Positions 25,300 through 36,269 of a stretch of DNA of 64,000 bases are shown in pieces. The DNA is taken from the NCBI RefSeq assembly GCF_000380165.1, contig NZ_KB904634.1:125131-189130 (forward strand), in the 5' to 3' direction. Origin of the DNA: Wenjunlia vitaminophila DSM 41686 (GTDB lineage: Bacteria > Actinomycetota > Actinomycetes > Streptomycetales > Streptomycetaceae). Numbering within the stretch: the first letter of the stretch is position 1; each line of letters begins with the position of its first letter. The notes below the pieces were generated by a model, which was not told where the DNA came from, did no database searches, and saw only the letters and a list, made by a program, of their open reading frames with translations. The position numbers and the translations under genes were made by a program.

Positions 25300-26529
25300 G
25301 TGGCCACCACGTCCCCGTTGGACGGCCCCCAAGGAGCCGAACGGGAGGTCCGCTTCTGGCCCATGCGTGACCTCGCCGGGCTCGACTTCGACCCGCTGCT
25401 GGCCGAACTGCTGGCGAACGACCCGGTCACCCGAATCCGACTGCCCCAGGGCGAGGGGGACGCCTGGCTGGTGACCCGCTACCGGGACGTCCAGTTCGTC
25501 TCCAACGACCCGCGGTTCAGCAGGAAGGCCGTCAGGGGACGCTCGGTGACCCGGGTGGCGCCCCACTTCATCCCGCTCGACCAGGCGGTCAACTTCTTCG
25601 ACCCGCCGGAGCACACCCGGGTGCGCAGGACCGTGGCCAAGGCGTTCGCCGCGCGACGGATGAGGGCGTTACAGCCCCGGGTCCAGCAGTTGGCCGACGA
25701 ACTGCTCGACGCCGTCGAGCGACACGGACCACCGGCCGACCTCGTCGCCATGCTGCACGCCCCGTTCCCGCTGGCGGCCCTGAGCACGCTGATGGGCGTG
25801 CCGCCGGAGGACTGGCCGCGCATCGACGACTGGACCGAGAGGGTGCTGTCCGCGGCCCGGGGCCGGCAGGACAGCGACCGGGCCAAGGCAGAGATGGGCG
25901 CCTACTACGCGGACCTGCTCAGGCACCGGCTCGCCGAACCGCGGGAGGACCTGGTCAGCACGCTGGCCCGAGCCGTGCGGGAGGAGCAGGCGACCGAGGA
26001 GGAGATGGCGGCGACCGCGGTCCTCATCCACTCGTCGGGCATCCACGCCGTCCGCAACAACAGCGCCAACATGGTCTACGCGCTGCTCACCCATCCCCGG
26101 CAGTTGGACAGGCTGCGGGCCGACCGGTCACTGCTCCCGCAGGCCGTGGAGGAGTTGTTGCGCTTCATCCCGCACCGCAACGGCGTGGGGCTGTCCCGCA
26201 TCGCCGTGGCGGACGTCGAGGTGGGCGGGGTACTGATCCGCGAGGGGGACGCGGTGTACGTGTCCTACCTGTCCGCCAACCGGGACCCGGCCGTCTTCGC
26301 GGACCCGGACGCCCTGGACTTCGACCGGCAGCACAATCCCCACCTGGCGTTCGGCCACGGTCCGCACCACTGCCTCGGCGCCTCACTGGCGAGGATGGAG
26401 TCGCAGATGATGCTCGCCGGGCTGCTGGACCGCTTTCCCGAGCTGCGCCTGGCGGTGCCCGTGGAGCAGGTGCGGTGGCGAGCGAGCGCCCTGATCCGGG
26501 GGCCGGTGGCCCTTCCCGTCACCTGGTGA
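25300..26529 (+). CDS. Cytochrome P450 with atypical I-helix
   Basis: 409 residues. Heme ligand Cys358 in AFGHGPHHCLGASLARME, ExxR motif at 285-288 (EELLR) and the DPPEHTRVRR segment of bacterial class I P450s. The I-helix, normally AG-x-D/E-T, reads HSSGIHAVRNNSANM (about 244-258): acid and alcohol positions are His and Ala. Start at GTG 25300, nine bases past GGGAG; a GTG at 25291 touches that site and is less likely. No ferredoxin gene is adjacent. Substrate unknown. Confidence 0.92.
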   Translation: MATTSPLDGPQGAEREVRFWPMRDLAGLDFDPLLAELLANDPVTRIRLPQGEGDAWLVTRYRDVQFVSNDPRFSRKAVRGRSVTRVAPHFIPLDQAVNFFDPPEHTRVRRTVAKAFAARRMRALQPRVQQLADELLDAVERHGPPADLVAMLHAPFPLAALSTLMGVPPEDWPRIDDWTERVLSAARGRQDSDRAKAEMGAYYADLLRHRLAEPREDLVSTLARAVREEQATEEEMAATAVLIHSSGIHAVRNNSANMVYALLTHPRQLDRLRADRSLLPQAVEELLRFIPHRNGVGLSRIAVADVEVGGVLIREGDAVYVSYLSANRDPAVFADPDALDFDRQHNPHLAFGHGPHHCLGASLARMESQMMLAGLLDRFPELRLAVPVEQVRWRASALIRGPVALPVTW

Positions 26530-26739
26530 GCCCGGGCCCCGGCGACCGACCGCCGGGCACGCGCCGGCGCGCCGCAAGGCAGCCCGCTATGCCCTCTATG
26601 TACGATATATGGACGTGCACCCTCACCAGGCCATGCCCATGCGAGCCCGAGTGTGCTCCTCAACCTCTTGGGATTCCCAGGGTGGCGAACCGGCCCTCGC
26701 GACGGCTGCGCCCGCCCCAGCACAGACAGGAGTGAGACC

Positions 26740-27438
26740 GTGGCGCACCTCCGCTACACCGTCCCGGGAATGACCACGGCCGAGGCCGGAATGGTCATCG
26801 ACACCCTCAGGATGCGACTGCACTCGTTGAACGACCTCGCCCTCACCCTCAAACACATCCACTGGAACGTGGTGGGCCCGCACTTCATCGCCGTGCACAC
26901 CATGCTGGACCCGCAGGTCGACGCCGTCCGCACCATGGCGGACCAGACCGCAGAGCGGATCTCCACCCTGGGCGCCTCCCCCTGGGGAACGGCCGGGGTG
27001 CTGGTGCGCGAGCGCAACTGGGACGACTACACCATCGGGCGCGCCGACGCGATCGAACACCTCGGCGCCCTGGACCTGGTCTACTCCGGGGTGATCGCCG
27101 ACCACCGGGCGGCCGTGGTCAAGTTCGACGAACTGGACCTGGTCAGTCAGGACATGATGATCGAGCACCTGCGCAAGCTCGAGCTCTACCACTGGTTCGT
27201 CCGGGCCCACCTGGAGAACGCCAGCGGCGCCCTGGTCGAGGGGCGGGCCGGGGCCCGGGAGGAGGCCGCAGCGGCGAGGACCCCCAAGGCACGCAAGGCC
27301 GCCGTCCGCAAGACCGCCGCGCGCAAGCCGGCGACCAAGCGCGCGTCGTCCGGTGCGGCCAAGTCCACCGCGCCCAAGGGCAGGGCGACCAAGACGACCA
27401 AGACCGCCAAGCGGAGCACCGCGTCCAGCAGCAAGTGA
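26740..27438 (+). CDS. Dps ferritin with histone-H1-like C-terminal tail
   Basis: 232 residues. The Dps body (about 1-160) has the inter-subunit ferroxidase residues in LKHIHWNVVGPHFIAVHTML and DAVRTMADQTAERI. The remaining 70 residues are almost only Lys, Ala, Arg, Thr and Ser in PAKKA-like runs (KARKAAVRKTAARKPATKR), a DNA-binding tail. It should store iron, protect against peroxide and compact DNA. GTG start with AGGAG seven bases upstream. The tail is longer than in most Dps proteins and recalls HupB/Hlp. Confidence 0.93.
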   Translation: MAHLRYTVPGMTTAEAGMVIDTLRMRLHSLNDLALTLKHIHWNVVGPHFIAVHTMLDPQVDAVRTMADQTAERISTLGASPWGTAGVLVRERNWDDYTIGRADAIEHLGALDLVYSGVIADHRAAVVKFDELDLVSQDMMIEHLRKLELYHWFVRAHLENASGALVEGRAGAREEAAAARTPKARKAAVRKTAARKPATKRASSGAAKSTAPKGRATKTTKTAKRSTASSSK

Positions 27439-27575
27439 CGGCGCCGAACCCGGGACGGGCCGGAACCAGAACCGGCCCGGCAACGACGGGGGAACGCTGC
27501 CGAACCGGTTCTACTCAAGAGTAACTGGCATGACATCCCTTGCAAAGACGAGTCCCCGCGGCACCCCCGTCACCG

Positions 27576-28847
27576 TCAGGTCCGCTGCGGCGGCGCGGTG
27601 AAGGAGACGTCGCCGACGTAGGAGATCGGCCCGGAGGCGATCCTGTTCTCCCGGACCGTGACCCGGCTGATCCCGGCACGCGGCACCGCACGCACCCCGA
27701 TGGCCAGCCGGTCCGTGTTCGGGTCAAGACTCACGCTGTTGCCGGTGACGGTGACCCCGTCCAGCGGGTTGGGGGTGACCGACCTGACGTGGATGCCACC
27801 CCAGCACCCCCGGATGTCGTTCTCCGAGATGACCAGTCCGTCGGTACCGATCGGGCCGATGGCGTCCCACAGCGTCTCCCGGACGGTGTTCCCCTCGATC
27901 CGCACGTACCGGTGCCTGATGCCGTCGGCGAAGGTGTGCGACCCCAGCAGCGTCCCCCAGGAACGCCTGGTGGTGGAGGGGCCGCACCGGTTGTGCACCA
28001 CCCTGATCTCCGAGCAGGGGGTGAGGTCCGCCGCTCCACCCCAGACGGTGGCTCGGGTCGCGGTGTCGAGCTGCACCGCCTCGCCGTGCCACAGCCCGAC
28101 CGTCGGCGCCTCCACCCATCCCTGGAGCAGACAGCACCGCACGGTGGCGTTCCGCACCGCGTTGAACTCCACGGCGTGCCACCACTTGACGTTGCGGACG
28201 ACGACGTCCTGCACGACGACGTCCTGGGTGTGCTGGAAGGTGAGGGCGTTCATCGGCGGGGCGCCTGTGGCACGGTCCAGGTCGGGACCGGGCGCCTCGT
28301 CGCGCAGGTAGTGCTCGGTGGGGTCCCAGGTGCCGCCCCTGACCACGATGTTGCCCGGCGCCTGGTAGCCGCGGGCATCCGGGGCCACCTCGTTGATCAG
28401 CATGCTCGCGGTGCGGACACCGCGTGCGGTTCGCACCCCGGTGAAGCGCGGCGGATAGGGCGGTTCCGGGCTGTGCCGGTGCGTCGGGTCGGGGTCGCGT
28501 TCGTAGGTCGCGGGCACCACGGGGAAGTCAGCGACGAAGTGCGCCCCAGTGGCGTCGAGGTGGGTGTTGCCCCCGATGACCAGGCTGTCCCTGAGGACGT
28601 GGCGGGTGGCGTCGGCCCTGACCACGATCCGGCCGCGGCCGTCCCGCCCGCCCGGACCGACGACCCCGCGCGCCGCCTCCGCCAGCGCCCGGCGCAGCCG
28701 GATGGTGGGACGGTCCTCACCTTGCACCGGTCCGGCCTCCTCGTCCGACGTGCGCACGGGCGCGTAAGTCGGGTTGACCCTATGCGAGTCCGACGCACCA
28801 CCCGCGCGGATCGCCTGGGACGGCACCGGGTGTCCCGCACCGGTCAT
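27576..28847 (-). CDS. Right-handed parallel beta-helix protein
   Basis: About 423 residues made of short repeated strands with Asn/Asp/Val turns (NIVVRGGTWD, DVVVQDVVVRNVKWWHAV, IRVVHNRCG, YVRIEGNTVRETLWDAIG, VTVTGNSVSLD, VTVRENRIASG), the pattern of PbH1 repeats in pectate-lyase-like and GH28-like proteins. No catalytic set can be fixed and no signal peptide is seen from the chosen ATG 28847, which lacks a clear ribosome site; the start is uncertain. Possible polysaccharide lyase, epimerase or surface protein. Confidence 0.7.
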   Translation of the reverse strand: MTGAGHPVPSQAIRAGGASDSHRVNPTYAPVRTSDEEAGPVQGEDRPTIRLRRALAEAARGVVGPGGRDGRGRIVVRADATRHVLRDSLVIGGNTHLDATGAHFVADFPVVPATYERDPDPTHRHSPEPPYPPRFTGVRTARGVRTASMLINEVAPDARGYQAPGNIVVRGGTWDPTEHYLRDEAPGPDLDRATGAPPMNALTFQHTQDVVVQDVVVRNVKWWHAVEFNAVRNATVRCCLLQGWVEAPTVGLWHGEAVQLDTATRATVWGGAADLTPCSEIRVVHNRCGPSTTRRSWGTLLGSHTFADGIRHRYVRIEGNTVRETLWDAIGPIGTDGLVISENDIRGCWGGIHVRSVTPNPLDGVTVTGNSVSLDPNTDRLAIGVRAVPRAGISRVTVRENRIASGPISYVGDVSFTAPPQRT

Positions 28848-29087
28848 CCGGGCGCAGTAGCGGACCGGTCGGTGCTCGGTGACCCCTGACCGGGCCGGTG
28901 CGTCCGCGGGGCCGGGGCGACGGCGCGGCGGCACGCCACCAGGAGGACAAAACCCAGATAACCGGAATACCCGGCTTCTCACTGATTCAGCCTAAGCATC
29001 CGTGACGTGGCGCCTCGTCGGCCGTTGTTGGTGGCACCGCCGCTTCACCAGCGGTCAGCATGGAAACCGATGAAAGGACACGACTTC

Positions 29088-29369
29088 ATGTCGCGTATCG
29101 CCAAGGCCGCCGTTCTCGCTGCCGCAACCGGCCTTGCCCTGAGCGGCTCGGCGGGTGTCGCCGCTGCCGACTCGGGCTCCGAAGCCACGGTCAGCCACAG
29201 CCCCGGCTTCCTTTCGGGCAACGCGGTGCAGGCCAACCTCCCCGTCGATGGCCGCAACCTCACGGACGACGTCCTCAGCCTGCTCAACACCACCCAGGGA
29301 AGCACCCGCCTCCAGGACGGCGGCCAGTTGACGGCCCACACCACCGCGCACCACTACTACCACCGGTAG
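29088..29369 (+). CDS. Small secreted chaplin-like peptide lacking cysteines
   Basis: 93 residues: signal peptide (MSRIAKAAVLAAATGLALSG, cleavage after VAAA), then SHSPGFLSGNAVQANLPVD, which resembles the chaplin opening SPGVLSGN-x-x-Q-V-P, followed by NLTDDVLSLLN and a His-rich end (AHTTAHHYYHR). The two chaplin Cys and the NPAFGNTC part are missing, so the relation is uncertain. AAAGGA lies nine bases before the ATG. It is probably a surface or secreted structural peptide. Confidence 0.75.
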   Translation: MSRIAKAAVLAAATGLALSGSAGVAAADSGSEATVSHSPGFLSGNAVQANLPVDGRNLTDDVLSLLNTTQGSTRLQDGGQLTAHTTAHHYYHR

Positions 29370-29421
29370 AAGCGCACCGCCGCACGTGCCGGACCTGTGC
29401 CCCACGGCGGCGGCGTACCGA

Positions 29422-29463
29422 GGCCGTGGTCTCCCCGTGGACGTCCCAGGGGGGACCACGGCC
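29422..29463. terminator. Bidirectional terminator hairpin
   Basis: 15-base arms (29422-29436 and 29449-29463; one mismatch, GGCCGTGGTC outer part perfect) with a 12-base loop, between the convergent chaplin-like and DUF4287 genes. Confidence 0.75.
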
Positions 29464-29505
29464 GTGCCGTCGTGCCGGTCGGACGGGGCGGCGGGGGCTG
29501 GGGGC

Positions 29506-29718
29506 CTACGTGCCGCTGCCCTCGGCCAGGGTGTGGGCCACCAGGGCGTTGGCGTGGCCGTGCCCCAGTCCGTGCTCGGCCTTGAGCCAGGAGACCAGCT
29601 CCATGTGCCTGGTCAGCGGAGACGAGCGGATGAGCGCCTTCCAGTGCTCGATCGGATGACCGTACTTCTTCTCGATCGAGGGAAAGTAGCTGGCGGGGCC
29701 CTTCACCGTTGCGGTCAT
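29506..29718 (-). CDS. DUF4287 small protein
   Basis: 70 residues (GPASYFPSIEKKYGHPIEHW, then ALIRSSPLTRHMELVSWLKAEHGLGHGHANALVAHTL). The sequence matches the DUF4287 pattern: a conserved YFPSIE-x-KYG start and GLGHGHANALVAH end. Function unknown; it is a soluble, all-helical protein widespread in bacteria. Single gene. Confidence 0.85.
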   Translation of the reverse strand: MTATVKGPASYFPSIEKKYGHPIEHWKALIRSSPLTRHMELVSWLKAEHGLGHGHANALVAHTLAEGSGT

Positions 29719-29979
29719 GCGCGCACTGTCCTGTCTGTCCGTGGCGGCCGTCGTCGATCACCGTTGACCCGGAGCGCCTGGAGACCACCGCCTCCGCGCC
29801 GTCACCGCGTTGCAGTCGCCGCCGGACGAGCCATGCTGGCCAGGGCCCGTGGCAACGGCGCCCGTCCGGCGCGGACCCGTCCCGCTGCCCGGTGCGGCGG
29901 TCCTTCCGTCCCTGGTCCGGGCCGTCCCTGGTCCCGGCCGCTCTGGTCGGCGCAGCTCCCGCCGGGACGGCCGGGGTGG

Positions 29980-31875
<1,896 letters not shown>

Positions 31876-32400
31876 ATGTCAGTTATGCGGCAAGTCGCGC
31901 GTCCCATGCTGGCCTGGATCTTCATCCAGTTCGGTTTCAACCACCTGCGTGACCCCTCCGCCGCCGCCCCGGCGGCCGAAGCGGTCGTGACTCCCCTCGC
32001 CGAGTACCTGCCCGGTTTTCCGAAGGACCACGAGCAGGCGGTACGGCTGAACGGCGCGGTGCAGGTCGGCGCCGGGGCCATGCTGGCCATGGGGCGGATG
32101 CCCCGGGCGGCGGCCCTCGCCCTGGCCGCGTCCCTGGTGCCGACCACGGTCGCCGGGCACGCCTTCTGGAAGATCGAGGACCCCCAGGAGCGCAACCAGC
32201 AGCTCGTCCACTTCCTGAAGAACCTCTCCATGCTCGGTGGTCTGCTCCTCGCCGCCGCCGACACCGGTGGCCGTCCCTGCCTGGCCCGGCGCTCGCGCGC
32301 CGCCACCGCACACGCCCGGCGGGACGTCCGACTGGCCTGCCGTTCCGCTCAGGCCGCGAACACCGCCCGGGGCGTCAAGGAACGACTGCCCGGCCGCTGA
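31876..32400 (+). CDS. DoxX-family membrane protein
   Basis: 174 residues with about four hydrophobic helices. DoxX features: MLAWIFIQFGFNHLRDPSAA at the start, VRLNGAVQVGAGAMLAMGRMPR and HAFWKIEDPQERNQQLVHFLKNL. Members are quinone- or redox-linked membrane proteins, sometimes tied to oxidative-stress systems (MRC complex of mycobacteria). The basic tail (about 135-174) is probably cytoplasmic. ATG with CTGGAG upstream; further upstream sequence in frame is not credible. Confidence 0.88.
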   Translation: MSVMRQVARPMLAWIFIQFGFNHLRDPSAAAPAAEAVVTPLAEYLPGFPKDHEQAVRLNGAVQVGAGAMLAMGRMPRAAALALAASLVPTTVAGHAFWKIEDPQERNQQLVHFLKNLSMLGGLLLAAADTGGRPCLARRSRAATAHARRDVRLACRSAQAANTARGVKERLPGR

Positions 32401-32543
32401 CGGTCCGGACCCGCACCGGGGGCTCCCGCTCGAGCACGGATATGACGTCGTATCAGTACCGAGCGACGTATCCCGTTATGCTGCGGGGCCACAACGGCCC
32501 GCGCACAGGGCGCCGGCTGCGGGGAAGGACGACAACGCTGACC

Positions 32544-33332
32544 ATGGCCCACGACATACGCGGGATCGACCTGGAGATCGACAAGCCGCACCCGGCCCGG
32601 ATCTACGACTACTGGCTCGGCGGCAAGGACAACTTCGCCCCGGACCGGGAGGCAGCCGAGTACGCCATCAGGACCTCACCCGACGTCCCCATCGCCGCCC
32701 GGGAGAACCGCGACTTCCTCCGGCGAGCGGTCCGCATGTGCGCGCAGGCGGGGATCCGCCAGTTCGTCGACGTCGGCGCGGGACTCCCCACCCGGGGTAA
32801 CGTGCACGAGATCGCCCAGCAGGTGGACCCCGACACACGGGTCGTCTACGTGGACAACGACCCCATCGTGCTGGCCCACGGCCGGGCCCTGCTCGCGGAC
32901 AACCGCACCACCACGGTGATCACCGCGGACATGCGCGAACCCCAGGCGCTGCTCGGCCACCCCGAGCTGCTCGAGCACATCGACTACCGGCAACCGGTGG
33001 CGGTGCTGCTGCTGGCCGTCCTGCACTTCCTCGACGACGAGCAGGCCGCGGCGGCGGTGGCGGCGGTCCGCGAGCGGATGGCCCCGGGCAGCTACCTGCT
33101 GATCTCCTTCAGCTCCGACGAGTCCAACCCGGAGAAGGCCGCCGAGATCGCCAAGACCTGGAAGAACACCACGACGGGCATCGTCCTGCGGCGACGGGAC
33201 GCGCTGGTGCGGTTCTTCGAGGGGTTCGACCTGGTCGATCCCGGCATCGTCCACCCCCCGTTGTGGCGGCCGGAGGGGTCCACCGAGGGCACCACCACCT
33301 GGATGTGGGCGGGAGTGGGACGCAAGCCCTGA
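32544..33332 (+). CDS. DUF574 SAM-dependent methyltransferase
   Basis: 262 residues. DUF574 (Methyltransf_19) signatures: HPARIYDYWLGGKDNFAPDR, ENRDFLRRAVRM, FVDVGAGLPTRGNVHEIAQ, VVYVDNDPIVLAHGRALLA and VLHFLDDEQAAA. The family is expanded in Streptomyces and relatives and its substrates are mostly unknown. GGAAGGA lies upstream; ATG 32544 chosen, although a CTG two codons earlier has better spacing. A paralogue sits at 62176-63018. Confidence 0.93.
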   Translation: MAHDIRGIDLEIDKPHPARIYDYWLGGKDNFAPDREAAEYAIRTSPDVPIAARENRDFLRRAVRMCAQAGIRQFVDVGAGLPTRGNVHEIAQQVDPDTRVVYVDNDPIVLAHGRALLADNRTTTVITADMREPQALLGHPELLEHIDYRQPVAVLLLAVLHFLDDEQAAAAVAAVRERMAPGSYLLISFSSDESNPEKAAEIAKTWKNTTTGIVLRRRDALVRFFEGFDLVDPGIVHPPLWRPEGSTEGTTTWMWAGVGRKP

Positions 33333-33649
33333 CCCCGCGTCGCGCCCCGTCCGCCCGGTCGACGACCGGTCGACGCGCGGCGGGTCACTGGTGGGCCGGC
33401 GGTGGCCCGGCGGTCGGCGCGCGGTGGAGCCCGGGTGGACGCCCCGCCCTCTCCCGCTCGGCCCTGACGGTGGCCTGCGCGGAACCTGCCTCGACTCGCC
33501 CGACGTGGCCGGTCGGCGGCGGCGACGGCGGGGCAGCGGCATCCCTTTCCCTGGGGAACGGCCCTGCATAAACTACCGGCGCTAGCAGCACCCGCCCAGG
33601 AGACCGCACGCCCACCGATGGATGGGCCAGCGAGACCAAGGAGCACGCG
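33333..33649. other. Intergenic region upstream of the aldehyde dehydrogenase
   Basis: 317 bases between two rightward genes. A TAAACT hexamer in TGCATAAACTACCGG could be a -10 for the next operon. No gene or strong hairpin seen. Confidence 0.4.
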
Positions 33650-35068
33650 GTGGCACCCCACGACGGTTTCTACATCGACGGCGACTGGCGGCCACCGTCA
33701 CGCGGTGACGTGCTGGAGGTGGTGAACCCGGCAACCGAGCAGGTCGTCGGTACCGCCCCGGCCGGGTCGGCGCAGGACGTGGACCGGGCCGTGCGGGCCG
33801 CCTCGGCCTCGGCCGCCGCCTGGGCCAACACCGAGCCCACCCGTCGGGCGGAGCACCTGGCCCGAATACGGGACGGTTTGGCGGCCCGACAGGAGGACCT
33901 GGCCCACTGCGTCGTCGCCGAGATGGGCTCCCCCCTCACGTTCTCCCGCAAGGTCCAGGTCGGTCTCCCGGTGACGGTGGCGGCGTCCTGCGTGGAGCTG
34001 CTGACCGGCTTCGAGTTCGAGGAGAAGATCGGCAACTCCCGGGTGCTCCACGAGCCCGCCGGCGTGGTCGCGGCGATCACGCCCTGGAACTACCCGCTCC
34101 ACCAGATCGTGGCCAAGGTGGTGCCCGCCCTCGCCGCCGGGTGCCCGGTGGTGCTCAAGCCCGCGGAGAACACCCCGCTGGTGGCCCAGTTGTTCGCCGA
34201 GATCGTGCACGAGGCGGGGCTGCCCCCGGGGGTGTTCAACCTGGTGACCGGGGTCGGCTCGGTGGCCGGCGCCGCGCTGGCGGCGCACCCCGGGGTGGAC
34301 CTGGTCTCGTTCACCGGCTCCACCGCCGTGGGTCGGGCCATCGGCCGGGTCGCCGGCGAGAGACTGAAACGGGTCGCCCTGGAGCTGGGCGGCAAGTCCG
34401 CAACCGTCGTCCTGTCCGACGCCGACCTGGAACGCGCCGTGCGGGCCGGGGTGGGCAGCGCGTTCGCCAACGCCGGTCAGACGTGCAGCGCCTGCACCCG
34501 GATGCTGGTGCCCGCCGACGTCCACGACGAGGCCGTCGAGCTCGCGGTCCTGGCCTCCGCCAGGTACCGGCCCGGCGACCCCACCGACCCGGCAACCCGA
34601 CTCGGCCCGCTGGTCTCCGCGCGCCAAAGGGAGCGGGTGCGGGGCTACCTCGCCGAGGGCCCCCGGTGCGGCGCCCGCCTGGCCGTCGGCGGCGCAGAAC
34701 CGCCCGACGGCCACGACCTGGGCTACTACGTGCGGCCCACGATCTTCGCGGACGTGCCGCCGGACTCCCCCATCGCCCAGGAGGAGATCTTCGGCCCGGT
34801 CCTCTCGGTCATCCCGTACCGGGACGAGGACGAGGCGTTGGCCATTGCCAACGGCACCCCCTACGGTCTGTCCGGCGCTGTCTGGTCCGCGGACGAGGAC
34901 CGCGCGGTGGCCTTCGCCCGCCGGATGCAGACCGGTCAGGTGGACATCAACGGCGGCGCGTTCAACCCCCTGGCGCCGTTCGGCGGTTACAAGGACTCCG
35001 GCGTCGGCCGGGAGCTGGGCCGGCACGGTCTGGTGGAGTTCCTCCAGACCAAGTCGCTCCAGTTCTGA
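33650..35068 (+). CDS. NAD(P)-dependent aldehyde dehydrogenase
   Basis: 472 residues, full-length ALDH superfamily. Visible: TPWNYPLHQIVAKVVPALAAG (cofactor site; given in part), GSTAVGRAI, general base Glu in LELGGKSATVV and nucleophile Cys in NAGQTCSACTRM, then EEIFGPVLSVIPY. It oxidises an aldehyde to the acid. GTG start with AAGGAG seven bases upstream. First gene of a pair with the alcohol dehydrogenase 70 bases downstream, so a two-step alcohol-to-acid oxidation is likely. Confidence 0.94.
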   Translation: MAPHDGFYIDGDWRPPSRGDVLEVVNPATEQVVGTAPAGSAQDVDRAVRAASASAAAWANTEPTRRAEHLARIRDGLAARQEDLAHCVVAEMGSPLTFSRKVQVGLPVTVAASCVELLTGFEFEEKIGNSRVLHEPAGVVAAITPWNYPLHQIVAKVVPALAAGCPVVLKPAENTPLVAQLFAEIVHEAGLPPGVFNLVTGVGSVAGAALAAHPGVDLVSFTGSTAVGRAIGRVAGERLKRVALELGGKSATVVLSDADLERAVRAGVGSAFANAGQTCSACTRMLVPADVHDEAVELAVLASARYRPGDPTDPATRLGPLVSARQRERVRGYLAEGPRCGARLAVGGAEPPDGHDLGYYVRPTIFADVPPDSPIAQEEIFGPVLSVIPYRDEDEALAIANGTPYGLSGAVWSADEDRAVAFARRMQTGQVDINGGAFNPLAPFGGYKDSGVGRELGRHGLVEFLQTKSLQF

Positions 35069-35138
35069 GCCCGCCGTCGCCCCGGGTCCGACCGGGCTGC
35101 TCCCCCGCCACCCGTCGCCCTCACAGAACCGGAGAGTC

Positions 35139-36218
35139 ATGGTCCACGCCATCGTCCTGACCGCCGTCGGCGCACCCCTGGAGCTGTCCGAGATCGACCT
35201 CCCCGAGCCGGGCCCCGGCCAGGTCAGGGTGCGCCTGGCCGCCGCCGGCGTCTGCCACTCCGACCTTTCGCTGGGCAACGGGACGCTGCGCCAACCCGTC
35301 CCCGCGGTCCTGGGCCACGAGGGGGCCGGCACGGTGACCGCGGTGGGTCCCGACGTCACCCACGTCCACCCGGGCGACCAGGTGCTGCTCAACTGGAACC
35401 CGTCCTGCGGCGCGTGCCACCCGTGCACGCTCGGCGAGCCCTACCTGTGCGCCCGGTCGAGCGAGGGTGCCGCCACCCCGTACGCGACGCTGCGCGACGG
35501 CACCCCGCTGTACGCGGGCCTGGGCACGGCGGCCTTCGCCGAGGAGACGGTGGTCGGCGCCCGGGCCGTCCTCCCGCTGCCCCCCGGGGTGCCGCTGACC
35601 ACGGCCGCCCTGCTGGGCTGCGCGGTGCTCACCGCCAACGGCGCGGTGAACAACGCGGCCCGGCTGCGCCGTGGCGAGTCCGCTGCGGTGTACGGTCTGG
35701 GCGGCGTCGGCCTGGCCGTGGTGCAGGCAGCCAGGATCGCCGGGGCCGACCCCATCATCGCGGTGGACGTCTCACCGCAGAAGGAGGAGTTGGCCCGGGC
35801 CCAGGGGGCCACCCACTTCCTGCTCGCCGACGAGGGCACCCCCAAGGAGATCCACGCCATCACCGGCCACGGCGCCGACCACGCCTTCGAGTGCGTGGGG
35901 CGCTCCTCCACGATCCGCGCCGCGTGGTCCTCCACCCGTCGCGGCGGCCACACGACCGTGCTGGGCATCGGCCGCCGGGACGACCAGGTGACCTTCTCCG
36001 CCCTCGAGCTGTTCCACCAGGCCCGCACCCTGACCGCGAGCATGTACGGCAACAGCGCACCGGACAGGGACCTCCCGGCCCTCGCCGAGCAGGTCCGCAC
36101 CGGCCTCCTCGACCTCGACGCCCTGGTCACCGACCGCGTCGGGCTGGACGGCGTCCCCGCCGCGTTCGACCGCATGCTCGCCGGTAGGGGCGGGCGGACC
36201 CTGGTCGTCTTCGACTGA
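35139..36218 (+). CDS. Zinc-dependent alcohol dehydrogenase (MDR family)
   Basis: 359 residues. Catalytic zinc ligands in GVCHSDLSLG and GHEGAGTV; structural zinc Cys cluster in CGACHPCTLGEPYLC; Rossmann motif YGLGGVGLAVVQAARIAGA. It belongs with the long-chain or mycothiol-type ADHs of actinobacteria; exact alcohol unknown. ATG 35139 has GGAGAG upstream; the frame open before it runs through the ALDH gene and is not used. Convergent with the TetR gene. Confidence 0.93.
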   Translation: MVHAIVLTAVGAPLELSEIDLPEPGPGQVRVRLAAAGVCHSDLSLGNGTLRQPVPAVLGHEGAGTVTAVGPDVTHVHPGDQVLLNWNPSCGACHPCTLGEPYLCARSSEGAATPYATLRDGTPLYAGLGTAAFAEETVVGARAVLPLPPGVPLTTAALLGCAVLTANGAVNNAARLRRGESAAVYGLGGVGLAVVQAARIAGADPIIAVDVSPQKEELARAQGATHFLLADEGTPKEIHAITGHGADHAFECVGRSSTIRAAWSSTRRGGHTTVLGIGRRDDQVTFSALELFHQARTLTASMYGNSAPDRDLPALAEQVRTGLLDLDALVTDRVGLDGVPAAFDRMLAGRGGRTLVVFD

Positions 36219-36269
36219 GGGTCCGGCGGCCCGAGGCTCCCGCCAGTGCCGCCGCCGTCCCCGGGCGGC

